A stretch of 64,000 nucleotides of DNA. Source: JASLEW01 sp035544875 (lineage in GTDB: Bacteria; Acidobacteriota; Thermoanaerobaculia; Multivoradales; UBA5704). The notes beneath the pieces were generated by a model that searched no databases, was not told where the DNA came from, and worked only from the letters and a program-made list of their open reading frames with translations. The DNA lies in NCBI GenBank assembly GCA_035544875.1, contig DASZZP010000085.1, positions 36,395 to 100,394 on the forward strand. The letters run 5' to 3'. This document shows, in pieces, positions 32,981-41,994 of this stretch (position 1 is the first letter of the stretch; the number at the start of each line of letters is the position of its first letter). A program made the position numbers and the translations under genes.

Positions 32981-33664
32981 CTACGCCCCCGTCGCCGCCG
33001 TCACCCCCCTCGCCTCCCTCGCCGACCGCATCCGCCAATCGCCGCCCTCGAGACCGATCACGATTCCCGCCCCGCACCGCGAGCTCAACCGCGGCTCGAT
33101 CCGGTCCAAATCGACCAGGTCGGTGACGTTGGCGGTGATCACCGTCGGCAGCCGCCTGCCCTGCCGGTAGCGCAGCACGTGCGACAGCAGCGACTCCGTC
33201 CAGTCCGTCCCCTGCTCGCTCAGCAGGTCGTCCAGCACCAGCAGGTGCTCATGCGACTTCAGCCGGTCGACCAGCCGGTCCCCGAGCCCCTCGCCGCCGC
33301 CGCCGGCCATCGCCCGCTTGATCTCCGCGAGCGCCGTGCTGGTCTCCTGCCACAGCCCGCGCCCGCCGCCCCGCAGCCACTCGCCGAGGATCGCCGTCGC
33401 CAGGTGCGTCTTGCCGCTCCCGACGGCGCCGAAGATCGTGCACAGCGGCCGCGGCCCCCGGCCGAAGCCGTCGAGCTGCGCCTCCGGCCACTCGCCGTGC
33501 CAGCTCTCGCGGCTGCAGTGCAGGTACTCCTCCCACACGCCCGCCGCCGCCAGGCGCTCGGCGAGCGGCCGCTCGGCCCGGCAGGAGCACCGCCGCGCCG
33601 TGCCGTTGCCGCCGTCGGCCTCGACCACCCAGCCGCGCCCCGCGCACCGCGCGCATTCAGCCAT
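32981..33664 (-). CDS. DnaC/IstB-like AAA+ helicase loader
   Basis: A 227-residue ATPase with an N-terminal Cys cluster (CARCAGRG and CSCR, likely zinc), Walker A FGAVGSGKTHLA, Walker B HLLVLDDLL, sensor and arginine motifs (ITANVTDL, RLSSRC). It is the loader partner of the preceding replication gene; their frames overlap by 8 bases (ATGGCTGA), so they are coupled. Longer upstream frames are out of register with that gene. It would load the host replicative helicase at the element origin. Confidence 0.87.
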   Translation of the reverse strand: MAECARCAGRGWVVEADGGNGTARRCSCRAERPLAERLAAAGVWEEYLHCSRESWHGEWPEAQLDGFGRGPRPLCTIFGAVGSGKTHLATAILGEWLRGGGRGLWQETSTALAEIKRAMAGGGGEGLGDRLVDRLKSHEHLLVLDDLLSEQGTDWTESLLSHVLRYRQGRRLPTVITANVTDLVDLDRIEPRLSSRCGAGIVIGLEGGDWRMRSAREARGVTAATGA

Positions 33665-34586
33665 TGCCCGCCTCCGGATCGAAGCGCGCCGCCTCGCTGA
33701 TCTCGCGCAGCCGCTGCCGGCGCCCGGGGTCGCTGCCCAGCGCCCGCCGCTCGGCGTCCGCCGACCGCGGGCGCCGCTCCGCGCCGGCCCCAGCCGGCAG
33801 CGGCGGCCGGTCGCGCCAGCGCCGCTCGCGCAAATAACGCTCCGCCGCCGGCCAGAAGCTCGCCTCCGGCTTCGCCGCCCGCTGCGCCTCCAGCCGCTCG
33901 AGCAGCACCGCGAGCGCCGGCAGCTCGCTCCCCACCACCGCCCAGGCCTGCCGGGCGCGCAGCTCGCCCTCCTGGCGCGGGTAGGCGTCGAACCAGGCCT
34001 CGAACTCCGCGCCCGCCTGCCGCTCCCCGTGCCCGGCCGTCCCCGAGGCCTTTCCTCCGGGTCTTCCGAGCGCCACGGCCAGGGCAGGGGAGTGAGCTCC
34101 CGCAAGAGAGACGTTACCGTCAGACGTCACGGCGCCGTCGTCCCCATCCGCGTCCCCGTTCCCGTCAAGCGCGATGTCGCGCTCTGAATCGCCCGTCGCC
34201 TCACCTGTTCCGCCACCCCGCCCGCCGCGCCCCGCGCCGCGCTCGCGGAACCGCCGCTGCCGCTCCGCGTTCTGCGCCCGCCTGGCCTCCTCCCGCCCCT
34301 CGTCCCGCCCGAGCTGGAACAGCTCGTAGTCGTGCACCGAGAAGTGGTCGCCCTCGTCGACCCACGACGGCTGCGCCCCGTTCGCCGCCAGGCGCAGCGC
34401 TAGCTCCATCGCCCGCCCCTCCTCGAGCCCCGGCAGCAGGTGCGGCACCTCGGCCTTGGCGATGCGCCCCGCGGTCTCGTAGCGGTTGCAGTAGCACAGC
34501 CCCGCCACGAACAGCGCGAACGCCTCCGGCCCGGCGCGCACGAATTTCGGATGGTGAGCGATCGAGTCATCGATGCGTACCCACAT
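33657..34586 (-). CDS. Phage/element replication initiation protein (replisome organiser-like)
   Basis: A 309-residue protein beginning MWVRIDDSIAHHPKFVRAGP with LFVAGLCYCNRYETAGRI, a winged-helix start known from phage replication proteins. A long low-complexity middle (Gly/Arg then Asp/Gly rich) separates it from a C-terminal segment FDAYPRQEGELRARQAW ending SFWPAAERYLRERRWRD, as in replisome organisers. With the loader that follows, it forms a replication module, which would let the element copy itself after excision. The origin was not located. Confidence 0.78.
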   Translation of the reverse strand: MWVRIDDSIAHHPKFVRAGPEAFALFVAGLCYCNRYETAGRIAKAEVPHLLPGLEEGRAMELALRLAANGAQPSWVDEGDHFSVHDYELFQLGRDEGREEARRAQNAERQRRFRERGAGRGGRGGGTGEATGDSERDIALDGNGDADGDDGAVTSDGNVSLAGAHSPALAVALGRPGGKASGTAGHGERQAGAEFEAWFDAYPRQEGELRARQAWAVVGSELPALAVLLERLEAQRAAKPEASFWPAAERYLRERRWRDRPPLPAGAGAERRPRSADAERRALGSDPGRRQRLREISEAARFDPEAGNG

Positions 34587-34696
34587 GGGCGCCCGTGTTC
34601 ATGCACCCGTCGACCGGCCCTGCCAGCGGTCGTTGCGCTGGCCCTCCCTCCGCCCACCCTCTGCCGCCTTTCCCGCCCCCGCAACACCTCCCCTCG

Positions 34697-37387
34697 TCAC
34701 GCGCACCCGCTCCTCCCCGCGCCAACCCTCTCTTCCCGCCGCCGCAGGCGCCGCCAGCCGAGCGCCGCGAGCAGCGCCCCGAGCGCCGCCATCCCCGCGC
34801 CCCCCAGGGTCGGGATCGCCGGCGTCCCCGCCGCCGCTACCCGGGTCGTCGTCGGATCGAGCGGCGCCGGCGTGTCGGGGTCGTCGCTCACCGTCGGGCT
34901 GAAGTTGTCGCCGGCGAGCGACGCCTGCGACGACAGCAGCTGCAGCCCCACCGGCAGCGTCGCCGCGACCGCGGCCCGGAAGACGATCGTCACCGACTCC
35001 CCCAGCGCCAGGCTCGCGATGTGCACCGACGGATAGGGATCCCCGCCCCGGTTCCCCAGCGTTACCGTGCCGCCGCTCGTAACGGTCACCGAGCCCGCGA
35101 TCAGCCCGAGATGCGGGTCGAGCGCGGTCGGCACCTCGATCCCGGTCGCCGTCCCCGGCGACGGATTGCTCACCACCAGCGTGTACTCGATGACGTCGCC
35201 CGGATGCGCCGGCGCGTCCTCGCCCGCCCCGCCGACCACCAGGTCGCGCAGCTCCGCCGCCACGCTCACCGCCGGCGGGGTCGTCGCCTGCCCGCACACC
35301 CGGCTGCCCCCGCTGCCGACATCGTCTTGCGCGCAGGCCGTGTTCGCCACCTGGCCGACGCCGGGCGGCAGCGCCGCATCGACCCGCACCGCGAAGCTCC
35401 GCGTCACAGTCGCGCCGGCGGGCAGCCCGCCGATCGCGAGCGTGCAGGCAGCTCCCGCCGCCGCTCCCGGCACGCAGCTCCAGCCGGCGGAGCTCGCCCC
35501 GGCCACGAACGTCGTGTGCGCCGGTACCGTCTCGGTGGCCGCCACCCCGGCCGCGTCCTGATTGCCGCTGTTGCCGATCACGATGTTGAAGACCGCCGTG
35601 TCGCCCGGCCGCACCGGCCCGCCGCCGTACGACTTCTGGATCCCGAGCACCGCCCGCCCCGCGGTCGGCGTGGTGAGCGTGGCGCACTCGCCGCCGCCCC
35701 CAACGGCAGCCGCCTCGAGCGGCGCTGCCGCCATGCTGAAGCAGACGGTGTTGCCGATCGCCGCCACCCCGGCCGGCAGCGGCGTATCGATCAGCACAGA
35801 GAACGCCGCCTGCCGGCTCTGCCCCGCCGCCACCGCCCCGATCCCTAGACTGCACTGCGCGCCGGCCAGCCCGTCTGGCGCGCAACTCCACCCCGGCGCG
35901 CTCGCGCCAGGCGCGAACGTGGTGTGGGCCGGCACCGTCTCGCCCGCCACCACCCCGGCCGCGTCCTGGTTGCCGGTGTTCTGCACCGCGACCGCGTACA
36001 CCAGCGTCGAGCCCGGCACCCCGGAGCCCGACGCCAGGCTCTTGCTCGCCTTGAGCACCGCCATCCCGACCGTCGGCACCACGATCCGGTCGCACGAGTC
36101 CGGCGATCCGGCCGCCCGCGCGCAGGCGGTGTTCGCCACCTGCGTCACGCCGGCCGCCAGCGGGTCGGCCACCGTGACCGCGAAGCTGCGGCTGGCCGCC
36201 GCTCCGGCCGCCAGCCCACCCACCGCCAGTGTGCAGCTCGCGCCCGCCGCTCCGCCTGCCGGCACGCACGCCCAGCCGGGCGAGCTCGCGCCGGCCGCGA
36301 ACTTCGTGTTCGCCGGCACCGTCTCGCTCAAGTCGACCGCCGCCGCGCCCTGGTTGCCGCCGTTGGCGACCGTCAGGCCGAAGACCAGCGTCGCGCCCGG
36401 CGCCGCCGTGCCGCTGGCCAGCGACTTCGCGAGGTGGAGCAGCGGGCTCCCCTGGGTCGGCGTCGTGGTGCTCGCGCACCCCGCGACCGTCGTCGGCCCG
36501 AAACGCGCGCACACCGTGTTGTCGATCTCGCTCACCCCGGCCGGCAGCGGGCTGTCGATCGTCACCGCGAAGAACTGGGTCTGCGATCCGTTCGGATTCA
36601 GGTTGCCGATCGGGTCGCGGCACTCGCTGCCCGCGCTGCCCGCAGGGGTGCCGCCGCACAGCCATCCCGGCGAGCTCGCCGCCGCGTCGAAGCTCGTATG
36701 CGCCGGCACCGTCTCGACGAGCTGCACGCCGCCGTCGCCCAGGCCGCTGGTGTCGGTCGCCGTGATGGTGTAGGTCAAAACCGAGCCCGGCTTGCCGCTG
36801 CCGTTGCCGGCTTTGGTGATCGCGAGCTGATTCGGCGTTCCCGGGCAGCTCTCGGCCGGAATCGTCTGCGTCGTCGCCGCGTCATAGCTCTTGCCGTCCG
36901 AGGTCGTGGCATGCGCGGTCGCGGTGAACTGCCGCGCTGTCGAATTGTGATAGATCGCCTGATAGCTCACGACCATCGTCCAGCTGTTGTTGTCCTGCGG
37001 GTCGGCGGGGCAGCTGAAGTCGATCCGCGCCGCGCCGTCTCCCGGCGAATTCCCTTGCACCACCTGGCCCAGGCAGCCGACCGTCAGATCGGGCTCGATG
37101 CGCACCGAGCCGGCCTCGAAGATCAGGCCGTTGGTGCCGGCCGCCGGCACGAACAGGCTGCCGGTGAGCGCCGGCGTGCCCGAGTTGTTGGTGGCATACG
37201 CCGCGACGATCTTGACCGGCTCGCCGCAGTCGAGCTGCCCATTGCCGTTGACGTCGGTGAATGAGACATAGCTCGTGGTCAGAGTCGGAGCCGGCGCCGC
37301 CGCCCCCGCGACCCCAGAGGTCACCGCGCCCGCCGCGCCGATGATCGATGCCGACACTCCTGTCATCAAGGCTCGCAGCCTTCGCAT
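34697..37387 (-). CDS. Secreted DUF11-repeat surface protein with IPTL-type sorting signal
   Basis: An 896-residue protein with a signal peptide, an N-terminal beta region (TSYVSFTDVNGNGQLDCGEP), and about five DUF11-like repeats (for example PGSTLVYAVAVQNTGNQDAA, ETVPAHTTFAPGASAPGW). It ends in IPTLGGAGMAALGALLAALG followed by RRLRRR, matching IPTL-CTERM tails processed by exosortase. GGAGGT before the ATG supports the start. It lies between the replication genes and parB on the same strand, so the element encodes its own cell-surface protein, perhaps a mating or aggregation adhesin. No exosortase gene is in the window, so sorting would depend on the host. Confidence 0.85.
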   Translation of the reverse strand: MRRLRALMTGVSASIIGAAGAVTSGVAGAAAPAPTLTTSYVSFTDVNGNGQLDCGEPVKIVAAYATNNSGTPALTGSLFVPAAGTNGLIFEAGSVRIEPDLTVGCLGQVVQGNSPGDGAARIDFSCPADPQDNNSWTMVVSYQAIYHNSTARQFTATAHATTSDGKSYDAATTQTIPAESCPGTPNQLAITKAGNGSGKPGSVLTYTITATDTSGLGDGGVQLVETVPAHTSFDAAASSPGWLCGGTPAGSAGSECRDPIGNLNPNGSQTQFFAVTIDSPLPAGVSEIDNTVCARFGPTTVAGCASTTTPTQGSPLLHLAKSLASGTAAPGATLVFGLTVANGGNQGAAAVDLSETVPANTKFAAGASSPGWACVPAGGAAGASCTLAVGGLAAGAAASRSFAVTVADPLAAGVTQVANTACARAAGSPDSCDRIVVPTVGMAVLKASKSLASGSGVPGSTLVYAVAVQNTGNQDAAGVVAGETVPAHTTFAPGASAPGWSCAPDGLAGAQCSLGIGAVAAGQSRQAAFSVLIDTPLPAGVAAIGNTVCFSMAAAPLEAAAVGGGGECATLTTPTAGRAVLGIQKSYGGGPVRPGDTAVFNIVIGNSGNQDAAGVAATETVPAHTTFVAGASSAGWSCVPGAAAGAACTLAIGGLPAGATVTRSFAVRVDAALPPGVGQVANTACAQDDVGSGGSRVCGQATTPPAVSVAAELRDLVVGGAGEDAPAHPGDVIEYTLVVSNPSPGTATGIEVPTALDPHLGLIAGSVTVTSGGTVTLGNRGGDPYPSVHIASLALGESVTIVFRAAVAATLPVGLQLLSSQASLAGDNFSPTVSDDPDTPAPLDPTTTRVAAAGTPAIPTLGGAGMAALGALLAALGWRRLRRREERVGAGRSGCA

Positions 37388-37402
37388 ACCGAGACCTCCG
37401 TG

Positions 37403-38809
37403 TCACTCAAGACACAAAAGAAGCTGTTGCACCTGGAGCGCCGCCGTGCGGCGCGGTCTCTCGCCGAGCTTCAGCAGCAGCATCTCGAGCTGGCGCGGGG
37501 TGAAGTCCACCGAGATCTTCGCGTGGCGCGCCTGCTCCTCGCCGTCTCGTTCCCGGGCGATCGCCGCCCCGGCCGCCAGGAAGTTGCCGGCCGCCGAGCT
37601 CGGCCGCTCCCCCAGGCCGCCCCAAGGACCAGCGCCGGCCGCCAACCTGCCGCCGCCGTTCGCCGTGGCCGCCGCCGCCGAGGCCGCCGCCCGGGCCGTG
37701 CCGGCTGCGCCGGCCCGCTCTGCCCCCCCTGGGAGCGCCGCCGGCTCGGCCTCTCCGGCCGCACCGGCAGCCGCGGACCCGCCGGACGCCGCGCCCTCGC
37801 CCGCCGTGGCCAAGGCCCCGGCGACGCCTGCCGCCCTGGCGGCTGCCGCCGCTCCCGTCTCTCCAGCTGCGTCCGCGCTCGGCGCTCCGCCAGCCCTGCC
37901 GATGGCCGCCGTCGCCTCCGCCGTTTCCGCCGCCGCCAGCTCGCCCGCCGCGCCACCGCCCGTCCCGGTCGCCCCGGCCGCCGCCGGTCCCGCCGCCGCT
38001 CCCTCGCCTTCGCGCCCGTTGCCCTCTCCCGCAGTCCCGCCGCCCGCTCTCGCGGCGCCGTTGCCCGCCCCGCGGCCGAGCGCCTCCTCGACCGCGTCCG
38101 CGCTCAGCGGCAGGTCGCTGCGCCGCGCCGCCGCCAGCAGCCGCGTCTGCTCCGCCGCCGGCAGCTTGGCGTAGGCCACGGCGGCGCGGATGCCGCCGAG
38201 CCGCCCCTCGTCGAGCGCCTCGCGCATCACCCCCTTGGCCTTGGCGATGGTCAGGTAGTGCGACAGCCAGCCCGCCGACTTCTTGTGCCGGGTGGCGAAC
38301 TCCTCCTTGCGCAGGCCCGACAGCTCGTAGGCGCGCACCACCGCCGCCGCCCGCTCGGCCAGGCTGAGCTCCCGGCGCAGCGCGCCGTCGTTCTCGTCGA
38401 GCTGCATCATCAGGATGTCGGCCGGGCCGAGCTTGTCCCTGCGCACCACGACCGGCACCGTCGCCCGTCCCGCCGCCCGCGCCGCCGCCCAGCGGCGCTC
38501 GCCGGTGATGAGCATGAACCGCGGGCCGTCCTTGACCCGTGCCGGGTGCGGCCGCACCAGCAGCGGCTGCACCACCCCCTGGGCGCGGACGCTCTCGGCG
38601 AGCTCGGCCACGTCGGCCGCCTCGATCCGGCGCCGCGGCTGCTGCGGGTCCGGCGCGATCTGCCCGAGCGGCACCTCGAGCGCCTCCATCTGCATTGCCG
38701 GCTCGCCCCGAGCTCCGATCGCCGCTCTGACTCCGCCGGCGCCGCTGGCGCCGCTCATTCCGCTGCCGCTGCCGGCGCGGCCGGCCGCGGTATTTCCCAT
38801 GGTTCCCAT
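37403..38809 (-). CDS. ParB/Srx-fold partition-like protein
   Basis: The 468-residue protein has a ParB N-terminal nuclease-like domain (VPLGQIAPDPQQPRR, LVRPHP, ITGERRWAAARAAG) followed by the KorB/HTH region (LSLAERAAAVVRAYELSGLR, KKSAGWLSHYLTIAKAKGV). Residues about 245-420 are low-complexity Ala/Gly/Glu, ending in a short conserved tail (KISVDFTPRQLEMLLLKLGE). No ParA gene is nearby, so it may act as a KorB-like regulator of the element rather than in partition. GAGGTG precedes the ATG. The N-terminal 35 residues are encoded by a degenerate 9-base repeat. Confidence 0.85.
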   Translation of the reverse strand: MGTMGNTAAGRAGSGSGMSGASGAGGVRAAIGARGEPAMQMEALEVPLGQIAPDPQQPRRRIEAADVAELAESVRAQGVVQPLLVRPHPARVKDGPRFMLITGERRWAAARAAGRATVPVVVRRDKLGPADILMMQLDENDGALRRELSLAERAAAVVRAYELSGLRKEEFATRHKKSAGWLSHYLTIAKAKGVMREALDEGRLGGIRAAVAYAKLPAAEQTRLLAAARRSDLPLSADAVEEALGRGAGNGAARAGGGTAGEGNGREGEGAAAGPAAAGATGTGGGAAGELAAAETAEATAAIGRAGGAPSADAAGETGAAAAARAAGVAGALATAGEGAASGGSAAAGAAGEAEPAALPGGAERAGAAGTARAAASAAAATANGGGRLAAGAGPWGGLGERPSSAAGNFLAAGAAIARERDGEEQARHAKISVDFTPRQLEMLLLKLGERPRRTAALQVQQLLLCLE

Positions 38810-38818
38810 GACGTCACC

Positions 38819-40510
38819 TCAATCCCCCGCCACCTGCCGCGGGAGCACCAGATCGTCGTTGACGAAGACGTTGAAGGCGGTCGCCGCCGGGATGCGCAGC
38901 GTCGGCTGGATCGCGATGTCGCGCCGCACCAGCTCGGTGGCGACGCTGGCGAGCTCGCCGCCCAGCGCCCCCGCCGCCACCTGGCGCGCCGCCGGCGCCT
39001 GCAGCAGGCCGCTCTGCTGCGGCTGCGAGAGTTGAGCGCCCGCCGCGAGGAGCGACAGCAGCAGGGCGTCGCCGAAGATGCGCCGGGTGTGGTTGTCGAC
39101 GCTGCCCGCGAGGCCCGCCGCCCCGCTGGCCGCGGTGGCCGGCAGACCGGGCAGCGTCAGCTCCGAGCCGTCCGGGAAGAGCAGCCGCGTCCAGGCGACC
39201 AGCAGCCGGCGCTGTCCGGCCGCCACCTGGTGGTCGTAGCGCCCCAGCAGGCGGGTCCCCTTCGGGATCACGATCGTCTCCTGCCGCTCGTCGTAGACAT
39301 TGCGGCTGACCTGCGCGCTCACTGCCCCGGGGAGGTCCGAGTTGATCTCGGTCAGCAGCAGCGCCGGGATCACCGTGCCGGCGCGCACCCGCCATCCCCC
39401 GGCCGGCCCAGCGAAGCGGCTCCGCGCCGCGCCGCGGGGCGCCGTCCGCACGGCGGCCGCCGCCGCGTTCCGCGGGGTGGGCCGGTGCTCCTCGTACTGG
39501 TCCTCCCGCCCGCTCTGGCCTCGGCCCTCGCCTTGCCGCTCCGGCTCGCTCTCGCCCTGCCGATCCAGCCCGCTCTCGCCTTGGCCTGCCAGTTGGCTCG
39601 CGCCTTGGCCTGGCGGCGGGCTCTCGCCCTGGCTCTTCCGCCGCTCCTCCCGATGCTCCTGCCGCATCTCCTCCTGCGAGTCATCCGCTGTCCCCGCGGC
39701 CGCCGCCGCTGCCGCCCCTGGCGCCGATACCGCCGACGTCGCGGGCATCGCCGGCGTCCCCGCCGCGCGCTGCGGCGGCGTCGCGCCCGCACCGCCGGCT
39801 GCCGCCGCCGCCTGGCCGCCGGGAGCTGGCGGCCAGGGCGGCCAAGGATTGGCGGCGGCCAGCCAGGCCGGCCACGCCGGGCGCAGGCTCGCCTCTGGAG
39901 CCACGCCCTCCCCGTTTTCCTCGATCCCCTCGCCGCCGCCGGCTGCCGTCCAGAGACTCGCGGCACCCGCGGCGCTCGCGCCCAGCTGCCGTTGTGCAGC
40001 AGCCTGCTGCCGCAGCTGCGGCGACTGGCGCGGGGCGCCGGTCACGGCGAGCGGCGCCAGCAACGCGCGCAGGAACGCCTCCCGCCGCGGGTCGCCCCGC
40101 CCGGCCGGCGGCCTGCTCCCGGCGGCCCAGGCGCCCTCGCCCCCTGCGGCCATCGCGCCGCTCGCCCGCGCGACACCGCCCGCCTCGGGCGCCATTTCGT
40201 TCTCTTCCTTTTCGGCCTGACGGCCCTCCGCCCGCCGGCTCTCCTTGTGCAGCAGGCCGAGCAGGTACTCCTGCTCCGAGGCCAGCGGCGCCGGCACCGG
40301 CAGGTTCCCCGGCGGATGCTCGAGAAAGCCGGGATTGCTCCCCGCCAGCGGCGCTGGCCGCGCCGCGGCCGGCTTCGGCGAGCGCGGCGCGACCACGAAG
40401 ACCACCGCCAGCACCGTCACCAGCATCACCGCCGCCGCCGCCACCAAGACGCCATGATTCAGCCGGCGCGCCGACGGCATCGACTCCTCAGGACGTGTGG
40501 GCTCCGTCAT
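38819..40510 (-). CDS. trbI: TrbI/VirB10 type IV secretion protein
   Basis: A 563-residue inner-membrane protein with one transmembrane helix (VLVAAAAVMLVTVLAVVFVV), a very long Ala/Gly/Gln/Glu-rich periplasmic region, and the conserved VirB10 C-terminus (VIPKGTRLLGRYDHQVAAGQ, LVAWTRLLFPDGSELTLPGL, VDNHTRRIFGDALLLSLLAA). VirB10 bridges inner and outer membranes and gates the channel. The start ATG is 2 bases after the trbG stop, with AAGGAG in place. The linker is far longer than in RP4 TrbI and contains repeated GESxxxRQGES units. Confidence 0.9.
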   Translation of the reverse strand: MTEPTRPEESMPSARRLNHGVLVAAAAVMLVTVLAVVFVVAPRSPKPAAARPAPLAGSNPGFLEHPPGNLPVPAPLASEQEYLLGLLHKESRRAEGRQAEKEENEMAPEAGGVARASGAMAAGGEGAWAAGSRPPAGRGDPRREAFLRALLAPLAVTGAPRQSPQLRQQAAAQRQLGASAAGAASLWTAAGGGEGIEENGEGVAPEASLRPAWPAWLAAANPWPPWPPAPGGQAAAAAGGAGATPPQRAAGTPAMPATSAVSAPGAAAAAAAGTADDSQEEMRQEHREERRKSQGESPPPGQGASQLAGQGESGLDRQGESEPERQGEGRGQSGREDQYEEHRPTPRNAAAAAVRTAPRGAARSRFAGPAGGWRVRAGTVIPALLLTEINSDLPGAVSAQVSRNVYDERQETIVIPKGTRLLGRYDHQVAAGQRRLLVAWTRLLFPDGSELTLPGLPATAASGAAGLAGSVDNHTRRIFGDALLLSLLAAGAQLSQPQQSGLLQAPAARQVAAGALGGELASVATELVRRDIAIQPTLRIPAATAFNVFVNDDLVLPRQVAGD

Positions 40511-40512
40511 CG

Positions 40513-41994
40513 CTAGCTCCTTGTCCGCCGCCGGTTGGTGATCTCCAGCCGCTGCTCGTTCTTGCGCCGCCCCCCTTCGCTGCCGATCACCAGCACTCCC
40601 TTCGCGAGCACCCGGTCGGTGACGTAGGTCCGGTTCTCGAGGTGGTAGTTGAGGAGCGCGAGCGTCCCGTCCGGCTGCTCGGCGAAGAGCACCGGCGCCG
40701 CCTCGTAGCGCGCCCCCTCCGGCAGCACGACGTAGGTGTGCTCGCCGTCGTCGAAGACCTGCGCCGGCGTCCACGGGAAGCCGCGCCCGCGCTCCCAGGC
40801 GTAGTCGAAGTTGAGGCTGGTGAGCCGGGCGCGCGGGGCGAGCGGCGTCTGGCTCGCCGCCTCTCGCTGCGCCCGCGCCGCCCGCGCCGCTCGCAGGGCG
40901 GCGAGCTCCTCCTCCCGCGCCCAGCGCCGCACCAGCTCGTCGGGGTAGGAGAAGCGCAGCACGCCGGTGTAAGAGAGCCGCGGGTTGTAAGCGCCCTGCC
41001 GCCGTTGCCGGCCCTCGCCCCCGCCGCCGGCGGTGTCGGAGCCATGGGCGCCATGGGCGTCATGGGCGAGATCGGAGCCGTGGCCGCTGTCGGCGCGCTC
41101 ATCGCCATCGGCAACGTCGGCGTCTCGGCAGGGCGGCGAGTCGAGCTCGACCTCGTAGAGCCGGCGGTCGGTCGAGATCAGCAGGTTGGTCGCGAGGTCG
41201 CACCCGGTCGGCTTGACCACCAGCAGCGGCGTCCGCCCGTCCCTGCCCGCGCTCGCGGCCTGGATCAGCCAGCGCTCGCTGTCGCCCGAGGAGGTCGAGA
41301 GCACCACCTCGCCGGCCTCGAGCTCGATCGCGCACGCCCGCAGCGGCGCGCAGCGCACCGTGGCGCGCCCATGCCCGAACGGCACCAGCAGGTCGCCAGG
41401 CGCGGTCTCGATCGCGCCGCTGCCCGCGCTGCCCGCGCTCGCTCCGCTGGCTCCGCTGGCTCCGATCACCGCGCTGCCTGCGCTGGCTCTGATCACCGCG
41501 CCGTTCGCCCGCCCGCGCCGCTCCGCCACGGCTTCATCCGGCCGGCGACCTTCTGCCTGGCCCTTCCGCGGCGCCGTCTCTCCCGCCGGCGCCTCCGCTC
41601 GCGGTGCCTCCCCCCGCGCCGCGGCATCTCCGTTCTTCGCCGCGGCCGCCGGCTCCTGCGCCGCCACCGGTTGCTCCCGCTTGACCGCCATCGCCCGCGC
41701 TGCCACCGGCTCCCGCCCCGCCGCTCCCTCGGGCACTGCCGCTGCACCGTCTCTCGTCGCCGCCGCGGACTCTGGCGCCGCTCTCAGCTCCGGCGCCGCG
41801 GCCTGTGGCCGCGCCGCCTGGTACGGCGGCGCCTCCTGCTGTCCCGCCGGCTGCTCCGGCGCCGCCGTCTCCTCCTCTGCCGCCGCCGTCCCGCCCGCCG
41901 CCGTCAGCTCCGCCGCCGCCATCCCGCCCCCGGCCCCGTTCGCGAGCCCCTCCGCCCCCAGGCACAAGGCCACCACCATCGCTGACCAGTTCAT
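40513..41994 (-). CDS. trbG: TrbG/VirB9 type IV secretion protein
   Basis: A 493-residue protein with a signal-like start, about 190 residues of Ala-rich low complexity, then a VirB9 domain (PFGHGRATVRCAPLRACAIE, PTGCDLATNLLISTDRRLYE, FDYAWERGRGFPWTPAQVFD, HTYVVLPEG). It forms the outer-membrane part of the conjugation core with TrbI. The start overlaps the trbF stop (ATGA). An extra low-complexity segment (DVADGDERADSGHGSDLAH region) splits the domain. Several linkers arise from 9-base repeats (41035-41105 and 41405-41500). Confidence 0.88.
   Translation of the reverse strand: MNWSAMVVALCLGAEGLANGAGGGMAAAELTAAGGTAAAEEETAAPEQPAGQQEAPPYQAARPQAAAPELRAAPESAAATRDGAAAVPEGAAGREPVAARAMAVKREQPVAAQEPAAAAKNGDAAARGEAPRAEAPAGETAPRKGQAEGRRPDEAVAERRGRANGAVIRASAGSAVIGASGASGASAGSAGSGAIETAPGDLLVPFGHGRATVRCAPLRACAIELEAGEVVLSTSSGDSERWLIQAASAGRDGRTPLLVVKPTGCDLATNLLISTDRRLYEVELDSPPCRDADVADGDERADSGHGSDLAHDAHGAHGSDTAGGGGEGRQRRQGAYNPRLSYTGVLRFSYPDELVRRWAREEELAALRAARAARAQREAASQTPLAPRARLTSLNFDYAWERGRGFPWTPAQVFDDGEHTYVVLPEGARYEAAPVLFAEQPDGTLALLNYHLENRTYVTDRVLAKGVLVIGSEGGRRKNEQRLEITNRRRTRS

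Noticed and set aside
34599..36665. 688-codon frame in another minus-strand register within the DUF11 gene
   Set aside because: Low-complexity Gly/Arg sequence caused by GC-rich codon bias; the DUF11 frame has signal peptide, repeats and sorting tail.
37403..40516. 1038-codon plus-strand frame across parB and trbI
   Set aside because: Antisense frame kept open by extreme GC content; both minus-strand genes show clear family motifs.
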